From Prorocentrum cordatum (lineage: Eukaryota > Sar > Dinophyceae > Prorocentrales > Prorocentraceae), in contig CAUYUJ010006551.1 of assembly GCA_963575745.1 (NCBI GenBank), forward strand, positions 25,001 through 49,553: a stretch of 24,553 nt of DNA. Reading direction: 5' to 3'. Shown piece after piece: positions 17,028 to 24,553 of this stretch; positions within the stretch are counted from its first letter, which is position 1; each line of letters begins with the position of its first letter. Position numbers and translations under genes: made by a program. Under the pieces are notes generated by a model, which saw nothing but the letters and a program-made list of their open reading frames with translations, ran no database searches and was not told where the DNA came from.

Positions 17028-17246
17028 ACGGCTCCTTTTCAAAATGGGGCTCTCGTTTGAGACTTCCTCGACACTCATGGCCAGAAGTGCAAGCATGTGC
17101 GAGAGTTTCACCGATGGGGCGAACATTCTTCAAGACGGGGGGTATCGCTGCAAACCTCGCTGAGATTGGTGATCTTACCTTTGCGCGTTGCCTTTCACTC
17201 GCTGGAAGTACAAGGCCATTCCTTTTCAAAACGCGGCTCTCGCCTG
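17028..17246 (+). repeat. Direct repeat pair CTTTTCAAAA...GGCTCTCG
   Basis: The segment near 17028-17059 recurs at 17216-17246 with few changes. The sequence between has no recognised gene. Confidence 0.55.
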
Positions 17247-17389
17247 AATGCCAAGCCCATCGCGTGCCAATCTTTCACGGGGACACTTCTCGTAGTGAAA
17301 CGGAAAGCTTGCAGGGACTTCTGAGGAGGAGCCTTGGGACGGGAGGGCGTTTTGCAGCATCACTGGTGCATCGTCGGTTTACTCTGGCC

Positions 17390-17507
17390 CTCCTCATTTT
17401 CCTCCTCTCACCCTCCTCCTCCTCCTTTTCCTCCTCTTCCTCGTCTTCCTGCTCCTCCTTCCCCCTCCTCCTCCTCCTCCTCCTCCTCCTCCTCCTCCTC
17501 CTCCTCC
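17390..17507 (+). repeat. (CCT)n tract
   Basis: A pyrimidine-only tract with scattered interruptions, directly upstream of the spliced-leader relic. It could act as a polypyrimidine tract, but simple expansion is as likely. Confidence 0.9.
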
Positions 17508-17526
17508 GTTGCCATGTTGGCCCAAG
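17505..17526 (+). other. Degenerate dinoflagellate spliced-leader relic
   Basis: These 22 nt match the dinoflagellate trans-spliced leader at 19 of 22 positions, with changes at leader positions 6 (A to T), 12 (T to G) and 18 (T to C). Relict leaders are a known mark of mRNA copies re-inserted into dinoflagellate genomes. The first few bases could be supplied by the adjacent CCT tract, which weakens the match slightly. An ATG follows at 17530. Confidence 0.65.
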
Positions 17527-17683
17527 GCGATGGATCCCACACGGGAACAGCCGGATACCGCTGATCCGCGGCAGCCGTCACCTCTTCGCCGCTGCTGGTC
17601 CGCCCCGGCGACTGCCTGCTCCCCCGCGGCCCACGGGGGAGCAGTCTCTCCCTCTCTAGTGTTCACGCACTGTCTGTCGAGGC

Positions 17684-18764
17684 ATGGCGAAGGGAGGCCA
17701 GACGTGGGGCGGCCAGCAGCTCGTCTGCTCCCGCTGCATGCGCGAGCGGGATCTGGCGAAGGCTAGCCGGTGCTGCTGGTGCAAGCACGGCCTCGCGCCG
17801 CGCACCGCTGCGCCGCCTGCGCCAGACGGCGCGTGGGCGATTGGCAAAGCCGCCGCCACGGGGGACGGCGGTGAAAAGTCCGAGGCCAGAGGCGCGGGCA
17901 GCGCCGGAGGCGGCAGCGGGAAGGGGCCCGAGGCAGCGTCTGGAGCCCCCGCGGCGCGCGGCTCCCTCGGAGCTGTGCAAGGCCAAGGTCCCAGGCCGAG
18001 GCGCTGCTGGACGCCGCCGACGCGCTCTCTCCCGAGGCGGTGGTCCCCCCGCCGAGGACGCCCTCGCAGCTCCACCGGTCGGCCATCGGCAGGGAGGACC
18101 CTGCCCAGAGGGCTTTCGAGGAGGCCACTGCGGAGCTCGTCGACGACGAGGAGTGGATAGAGGAGGCGAAGGATCTCCACCGCGATGCAGCAGTGGCGCT
18201 GGCTCGTGCACGCCTCGACAAGCAACGTGCTATTGAGGCCCACCGCAACGCCACCAGCAAGGGCCCCACCATCGCCGCCACCAGCGTGTGGGAGGCCATC
18301 CCGGTGACGAGCTCGAGGAATCGGCCAAGCAAGTCGTCCTCAAAGAGCAAGCCGAGCTGTGGGAGCGGGCACCAAAGGCGAAGGCGGACTTCGACGCCAA
18401 GGTCAAGGAGCTCGAGACGCAGAGGCTGGCGGCTGTGGAGGAGGTCCGCAAGAAGCAGAAGACGGTGGACCAGGACCGTCCGCCAGAGCCAGAGCCGTCG
18501 GCCGCGCCAGTAGCGCGGCCGGCATTGAAGGCAACTGCTGCCGCTCCTGCCCGTGCCGAGCAGCCTGGAAAAAACGACGGCGATCCCACGGGCGAGGGCG
18601 AAGATGACGTGAAGCGCCTCGCGGCCACGTTGGCTGAGTCACAGGCGGCATCTGAACGACTCGGCAGTGCAGCAGCACTCGCGGCGGCTGGTTCGGGCGC
18701 TGACGTGGCTGCTGCTGCTGCTGTTGCTGCTGGTCTGGCAACTTTATATGTAACGACGTCGTAA
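17684..18764 (+). pseudogene. Zinc-finger/coiled-coil ORF, LINE ORF1-like, frameshifted
   Basis: Starts MAKGGQTWGGQQLVCSRC; CSRC and CCWC give two CxxC pairs 11 residues apart, a RanBP2-like finger. After a Gly/Ala-rich linker the path shifts from frame 2 to frame 1 (about 17960-17990), giving a charged helix (AFEEATAELVDDEEWIEEAK and LARARLDKQRAIEAH). It then shifts to frame 3 (about 18300) for DELEESAKQVVLKEQAELW and KVKELETQRLAAVEEVRKKQ, likely coiled coil, and ends with an Ala-rich tail at TAA 18762-18764. Dinoflagellate LINE-type ORFs often begin with such a finger and coiled coil; that identity is an inference. It lies 157 nt downstream of the spliced-leader relic. Likely a decayed retrocopy. 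Confidence 0.55.
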
Positions 18765-18770
18765 TGGAGT

Positions 18771-19244
18771 AGGAGGGGGAGGAGGAAGAGGATGAGGAGA
18801 ACGAGGAGGAGGAGGAGGGAGGAGGAGGAGGAGAGGAGGAGGAGAAGGAGGAGGGGAGGGGAGGACGAGGAGGAGGGAGGAGGAGGAGGAGGGAGGAGGA
18901 GGAGGAAGAGGAGGAGAAGGAGGAGGGGGAGGAGGAGGAGGAGGAGGAGCAGGAGGAGGAGGAGGAGAGGGAGGAGGAGCAGGAGCGGAGCAGGGAGGAG
19001 GGGGAGGAGGAGGAGGAGGAGGAGGGGAGAGGAGGAGGAGGAGGAGGAGGAGGAGGAGGAGGAGGAGGAGGGGGGGGGAGGAGGAGGAGCAGGAGGAGAA
19101 GGAGGAGGAAAAGGAGGAGGAGGAGGAGGAGGAGGGAGGAGGAGGGAGCAGGAGGAGGAGGAGGAGGAGGAGGAGAAGGAAGAGGAGGAGGAGGATGAGG
19201 AGAAGGAGCAGCAGGAGGAGGGAGGAGGAGGAGGAGGAGGCGGC
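18771..19244 (+). repeat. (GGA)n tract, ~470 bp
   Basis: A purine-only tract on + with interspersed AGC and AAG. The long open frames on both strands (poly-Arg/Glu/Gly; poly-Pro/Ser/Leu) are microsatellite translations. It lies at the 3' side of the minus-strand LINE. Confidence 0.93.
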
Positions 19245-19341
19245 GGCGGCGGGGCAGGTTCTGGTGATCCATGGGGGAAAGCCTTTCTACAGCATGCCGT
19301 TGGCCAGCTCACTGCTCTGCGTTCTCTGGACAAGTAGAAGA

Positions 19342-21424
19342 TCAAGCTGTCGTACCCAAAGGTTTCAGTTGTCGTGTGGGCCCAGTAGAACGTTCAGCGA
19401 ACGGACCGTCACGCCAAAGGAAGTAATTTCCCAAGTGCTGCTTCCAGTCGACTGCATCAGAAGCCACACAAATCCATGCCAAACTACGCTTATATACGAA
19501 ATTGTACATCTCCGTTTTCCAACGCCACGGACGAAACCGCCTTCGATGCCCCTGCCAGCCACCATTGGCCCCAGCAAACTGGCGCAGCGACGAGATACTC
19601 TTCCAACATAAGACGTTCAAGGGTATGTGATCCGGTTCCTGGAGCCCTTGGCGTACCAGTTTCCCAGCCCACTCGTACTGCTGCTTTCTCCAAGCTTGCA
19701 CCCACGATTCCACGCTGTACTGCTGCATGGCTCGTGCAACCAGGCCTTCACAGCGATGCATGTACTGGTCCGCGGTCTCCTGTTGAAGATTTGGGGTGCG
19801 AAAGAGTTGGCGCACCATTTTACACTGCACCCCAGCAGTGGCCCTCTCCTGATGCACGTTCAGATTCCAAGCGCCCGCCCCCCAGAGGAGCGCGAGCTTG
19901 AAGGTCATGTCCAGCAGCTGCAACTTCTTCTGAAGGGACCCCGTTTTGTGCATAAGTAAAGCCCTGTACTTGAAGTAACACCCCCACGTTTTAGAGATCC
20001 TGTTGTCGAGCTCCTTCTCGAACGAATTGTCGAGAGCGGCGATGGTCCCAAGGGCTTTGAAACCTTCGCTCCAGGCTGCTCGCCTGACGTCGCGGCCATT
20101 GACGGTCAGCGCCATCGGGATGCCATCTGAAGCCGTTGTACACCAGGAACACTCCTCCAGAGGGACTGACCATCCAGACCGGCATAGTCTGCCCAAGAAC
20201 GACTGCACCATATCCTGTAGCATTTTGAGCGATGTTCCAAGGATCCAAAAGTTGTCTGCGAAACATAAGATGCCGTAAACAGCCCCTCCAACTTTGATGC
20301 CCCAGTTGTTCTCAACGCACTCCGCCTGGAACTCTGCCAAGTCAACGTCGAGGATCAACTTGAAGACTTTCGGAGCGTCTGGCCACCCCTGGCACAAGCA
20401 CCGGGCGCGCCCGATGTCCTTGCTGCAGACATCTCCAGCACAAACCTCAGATTTCAACTTGCGGACTTCCCTGAAGATAGCTGCAACCGTAATATTTTGA
20501 AAGCCCTTCCGGACCAGACGCTGCGCGCCGAGGAGGTGGCTCACCGTACCGTACTCCTTGAAGAGGTCCCCATCGAAGATGAACAATGGCGGCGCCACGT
20601 CCTGCCACTCGACATGTTTCTCGATCAAGTTCCCGAGCGTAACAAACACATCCAACGCCTGCCTGTGTGGACGGAACGTAAACTGAACCTCCCTCAGATT
20701 CTCCAGGTGTTCGTTCTCCAACTCCAGAACGTACGCCAAATACAGTTTCCTCAAGACCGGGATGGTAGTAATAGGCCGGAGTTTGGAAGGGTGGGTAGGC
20801 TCATCCTTCTTCAGAAGACACTTCACCACGACGCGTTCCCATGATGTGTCGTCGGCCTCGGATACGTGGTTCAGCAGCCGGAGCCTAACGACATTCGCCA
20901 ACACACGCGATCATCTCCATGACCACCAGGTCTTCTGCGCACGTCCGGTTCAGCTTGAATCGATACACAACTCTGCGCACGAGGCTGCCGTCAAAAGGCC
21001 GAAAACAAGACAAGGTGTCCGTGTGCCACGACTTCGAAAACCAAGGAGGCATATCTTGTTTGAGCGAGCGTTCGTTGTTGTAGAGATTGTGGAAATACGT
21101 TGCTAACCAATGCCCCTTTTGCCTCGTCGCTGAATGCCATGTCGGACGTACCAGGTTCCCGAAAGAACGGCACCACCGTCTTCTGAAATGGCTTGGCTGG
21201 ACGAGCTGCCTGGTTAGCCTCGGCCATCCTCACATCAAAATGTAGTCTTGCTATGCGCCTCCTCTGCTTGACCACCATGTTTGCCACGAGTGCGCGGGAT
21301 ACTGGCTCAGATTCCATCCTCCGCCGCCGTTGAAGCTCACGGAGTGCGCCCTTCGCCTGCTGGATCGAAGCACGTGGGCCGCGGCTGTCGCACCGCGTGC
21401 AACGGTCGGCGAGCTGGCGACGCG
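19342..21424 (-). pseudogene. Non-LTR retrotransposon (LINE) reverse transcriptase, 5'-truncated
   Basis: The 520-codon frame 20904-19342 is an RT. It has LRPITTIPVLRKLYLAYVLE (fingers), motif A FDGDLFKEYGTVSH (Asp113), motif B CQGWPDAPKVFKLILD (from 171) and motif C LCFADNFWILG, where the second catalytic Asp is Asn (residue 218, codon 20253-20251). The thumb follows, then a C-terminal region with HHRK-like RRRFRPWRWKTEMYNFV. Upstream, an open segment to about 21424 (QQAKGALRELQRRRR, RRRIARLHFDVRMAEA) is joined through two frameshifts between 20990 and 20900. No endonuclease is present; the element stops at the (CCT)n tract, as expected of 5' truncation. Broken as it stands. Confidence 0.88.
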
Positions 21425-21435
21425 AGCTCTTTCAT

Positions 21436-22224
21436 GATCTCCTCCTCCTCCTCCTCCTCCTCCTCCTCCTCCTCCTCCCTCCTCCTTCTTCTCCTGCTCC
21501 TCCTCCTCCTCCTCCTCCTCCTCCTGCTCCTCCTCCTCCTCCTGCTCCTCTTCCTCATCCTGCTCCTCATCATCATCCTCTTATTCCTCCTCCTCTTCCT
21601 GCTCCTCCTCCTCCTCCTGCTCCTCCTCCTCCTCCTGTTTCTCCTTCCCTTATCCTTTCCTCTCCTCCTCCTCCTCCTCCTCCTGCTCCTCCTCTCCTCA
21701 CATCATCATCATCCTCCTGCCCTACCCCATCGCTCCGCCTCCTTTCCTACTCCTCCTGCTCCGCTCCTCCTCCTCCTCCTCTCCGCGCTCCTTCCTCCTT
21801 CCTCCCCCTCCTGCTCCTCCTCATCATCATCCTGCTCCTCCTCCTCATGGCTCCCCCTCCTCCTCCTGCTCCTGCTCCTCCTCCTCCTGCTCCTGCTCCT
21901 CCTCCTCCTCCTCCTCGTCCTGCTCTTCCCCTCCTCCTCCTCCCCCTCCTCCTCCTCCTGCTCCTCCTCCTCCTGCTCATTCTCCTCCTGCTCCTTCTCC
22001 TCCTCCTCCTCCTCCCTCCTCCTCCCTCCTTCTCCTCTCCTCCCACTCCTCCCTCCTCCTCGTCCTCTCTTCCTCTCCTCCTCCTCCTCCTCCTCCTCCT
22101 CCTCCTCCTCCTGCTGCTCCTCCTGCTGCTCCTCCTCCTCCTCTTCCTCCTCCTTCTCCTCCTCCTGCTTTTCCTGCTCCTCCTCCTCCTGCTCATTCTC
22201 CTCCTCCTCCTGCTCCTCCTCCTC
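21436..22224 (+). repeat. (CCT)n tract, ~790 bp
   Basis: A pyrimidine-rich triplet tract with frequent CTG, CAT and TTC interruptions, lying between the 5' ends of two oppositely oriented LINEs. Open frames across it (poly-Leu, poly-Pro, poly-Ser; poly-Glu on minus) are not genes. One of them continues without a stop into the downstream RT. Confidence 0.93.
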
Positions 22225-22225
22225 C

Positions 22226-24553
22226 ATATCTTCGACCTTCCATTAGCCCTCCTGAGGCCCGTGTGCGCTCTGTATAGAGGGCCCCGTAGGGCCGTGTATC
22301 AGCAGTCGGTGTCGGACGTCATAAACGCGAACGGGTCCATCGTCGTGGGGTGCTCTTGCGCCACAGGACTTGCGAAGTTGATGACCATAACGACGTTGAG
22401 GAGCATAGGGATTAAGTGCAACCTGATCAGGATCAAAAACTTAATCGATGATATCAGTCTCCATGTGGTAGGTGGCCCGGCCCAAGTCCAAGCTCAGGCC
22501 ATCGAGGGGGTGACCATGCTTATCGAAGGCATGGAGGACCGCAAGCTTCCAATCTCGTGGGACAAGTGCGGCACCTTGTGCAGTGACGAGGCTGTGTTCC
22601 AGAAGGTCAGAGCCCACATTCGACATGTATGGCCTGACGATGTCCCCTTCCCTGCCAGAGAGGTCTTTCACAGAGATTTGGGAGGTGACGCGATTGACGG
22701 AAGGATGGGGAGGATTAGTACCCAGATGTCGAGGATTTCAGAGGCACTTCAGCGAGGGGTCCGTCTGAAAGCACTGCAGGGTTTAGGTCGACAGAAATCT
22801 GCTGTCCATCGTGCTGGGGTTCTGGCCAAGTCTCCCTGGGGCTCCAACATTCACGGAATGGCGAGTTCCAGAATACAGACGTTACGCACGTCGTACTTGA
22901 ATGTTGGCAAGTACAAGCCAGGCGCGTCTGTCGGCCTCTCGCTGCTCACGGCAGAGTGCGGCTGGCAGCAGGATCCCCTGGTCATTGCGACGGTGGACGC
23001 AGTCCACACCTTTGCTGTTATTATGAATTCGCAGGCCGTCACATGGATGGTCGTGGAAAAGCTGCTCAATGAAGCAAGACCGCTGCCCCTGGATCCGCAA
23101 CGCTGGGCCATGTGCAAAAGCCCGATTGCAGCGCTCTTCCTCTCGCTCACAGGATTGGGTGGTCTTGGGTGGATACTTACACGATCAGGGATGATGAGGA
23201 GCAGCTCTGGGATTTCAGGAACACGCCGCCCGCCCTCCTTAGCATGCTGATCAATCACGGGGTTAGGAGGTTCATTGACAGGGAGGCTCTCCACAAGCTC
23301 TCGGCAGGACTCCCTGGAGTCCCTCAAGGTCCCCTCTCGTGGATCCCCATGAACGAGGTCCTTCACTCGAAGAGAAGTAAGTTGCCCCAGAGGCAGGGGA
23401 GGTCCCTTGGAGGTCTATGCTCTGGGGCGCACTGGTGCCAGTACAGGGTGTCAACGGACATCAGCGGGGAACCAGAGGTTTGTTCGAGGCGCCAAGGCTC
23501 ACCAGACACGTTTTACCACCGTTTTTTTTCCGAGTGCGCCGCCTTCTGCTACTTCAGGCAGGAGAGGCTCCCGATGGAGCTCAGGAACCCAGTGGCAAAG
23601 ATGAAGACGGCACCGACGGCGCTCCAGGATTTATGTTGTCGGGGCCTTCTCCCTGACCCTGCCCCAGCCGTTGCATAGTCGAGCAGAAATCCAGAACACC
23701 ACTTCTGTGGCAGGGGCCCCAAAGGCATCGTGCATGTGGAAGGCGGTTTCGCCTTCACAGATGGGAGTGGGTTCTACACGGACATCCCGTACATGAGGAG
23801 TGCTGGTTGGGCGGTTGTGGCGTACGACAATGAGGGGAGGCGCATTGCCAGATATTTTGGAGCAGTGCCATACGATTTGTGCCCACAGCAAGTTGCGAAG
23901 TGCGGAGAGGATTACGCGATGCTTATCGTAAGCAGACAGGTGATGGGCTCATACACGGTTTAATCAGACTTCCAGGGTACGCTGTCATACTGTAGGCCCC
24001 CCAGTCTAGCGGTTGGGGCTGACAATGCCAGAGCAAACGTGTGGAAGCTTGTGGGACAGAATGAAGGGTTTCACAAGCAGAATTTCAAGCATGTTAAAGG
24101 GCATGCGACTCCCAACGACGTGATCGAAAGGGTTCTCTCAGATGTCGGGAAAACGGGCAACACCACGGCATACGAGCTGGCGACGAGAGGCGCAGCGTAC
24201 AACTTGCCAGAGGATGTGCACGTGGAACGTGTTCGAGGATGCAGGAGGCTGCACAAGAAGTTATTGCACGACCTTGGCAGTTTTCAGGCTTGGCTGTACG
24301 ATTCAAACCCTGAGGGGCTGGATTCTCATTTCCCAGGGAAAGAAAAAGATGATGCAGTCCAGTCGCAATCGGCACTTCAGACCTCGTTGTGCATGGAGCC
24401 GATGTGCGAGTTAATATTGCAAGATGAGCTGGATGGTTTTCTGGGGCCGTGGTTTGTTGCCAACCACAGCTTGGTGGAATACCCAATGGTGGGCTCGCCT
24501 CATGCTACTTTATTATGTTCGACCTGCTGTCAGTATTTCTGCTCTGACTCGAA
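22226..24553 (+). pseudogene. Second LINE: partial RT plus RNase H, runs off window
   Basis: Frame 1 from 22226 reads ALYRGPRRAVYQQSVSD and VVGCSCATGLAKLM (RT motif B region), then LIDDISLHVVGG, motif C with both Asp (22441-22452). The frame shifts from 1 to 3 near 23130 (IGWSWVDTYTIRDDEEQLW), followed by a Cys/His stretch (DTFYHRFFSECAAF). Stops lie at 23676-23678 and 23961-23963. RNase H motifs: FTDGSG (Asp codon 23760-23762), CGEDYAML (Glu), SDFQGT, and KHVKGHATPND; the final GN-x-x-AD has Tyr in place of Asp (GNTTAYELA). The frame then stays open to the window end. Motif A and everything upstream are missing, so the element is 5'-truncated at the (CCT)n tract. It is a different clade from the minus-strand LINE, which lacks RNase H here. 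Confidence 0.87.
23730..24553 (+). pseudogene. RNase H domain and C-terminal tail of the second LINE
   Basis: Frame 3 carries the RNase H described for the parent element. After TAA at 23961-23963 it continues without a stop for about 197 codons to the last base of the window. The tail ends in LCSTCCQYFCSDS, a Cys cluster that may be the start of a zinc-binding motif. RNase H removes template RNA during second-strand synthesis in LINEs that carry it. Confidence 0.8.

Noticed and set aside
18230-19345. A 371-codon minus-strand frame and overlapping + frames
   Set aside because: Most of it is the (GGA)n tract read in six frames; the rest is antisense to the zinc-finger/coiled-coil ORF.
21397-22224. 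Leu/Pro-rich N-terminal part of the 617-codon + frame
   Set aside because: It is microsatellite translation that happens to be open into the truncated RT; real RT similarity begins at about 22226.

Overview
The window reads as nuclear DNA of a dinoflagellate. Evidence: a degenerate copy of the dinoflagellate spliced leader (17505-17526), Ty1/copia and LINE proteins of the type known from dinoflagellate genomes, a candidate GC-AG intron formed by a small transposon, high GC, and very many repeats. I cannot fix the genus. There is one probable host gene; most of the rest is mobile DNA, satellites and low-complexity tracts. A 100-N assembly gap sits at 1954-2053.

Layout. 1-890: GC-rich, no recognised gene, two copies of a dispersed motif. 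891-1542: array of about 62-bp palindromic units that switches orientation. 1750-2370: a duplicated block and (GGA)n tracts around the gap. 2591-3690: two copies of a host repeat with a 12-bp tandem array. One copy is empty and the other is interrupted by a 191-bp MITE with an 8-bp target duplication; a second TIR element and a 42-bp satellite lie alongside. 3799-10910: a structurally complete but coding-dead copia LTR retrotransposon (LTRs 3804-4055 and 10648-10905, target duplication AATAT). Its order is leader, protease, methyltransferase-like domain, integrase, reverse transcriptase, RNase H, then a membrane-segment tail; no gag was found. 10911-13960: tandem repeats, including a long 42-bp satellite array.

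14126-16177 (minus): a metallophosphatase/5'-nucleotidase with three C-terminal EF-hands. A second copy of the 8-bp-TSD MITE lies inside its first codons. Removing exactly 193 nt with GC-AG borders restores the reading frame to an ATG in good context, so this MITE looks like an introner (transposon-made intron). One further one-base frame break lies near 15740.

16255-17390: short repeats and a TIR structure. 17390-18764 (+): pyrimidine tract, spliced-leader relic, then a broken zinc-finger/coiled-coil ORF resembling the first ORF of a LINE. 19342-21424 (minus) and 22226-24553 (+, running off the window): two different 5'-truncated LINEs in head-to-head arrangement on either side of an approximately 790-bp (CCT)n tract. 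The minus element is bounded on its other side by an approximately 470-bp (GGA)n tract.

The points most worth checking are the MITE acting as an intron, the related empty site for the same MITE family, the methyltransferase-like module in the copia element, and the spliced-leader relic.
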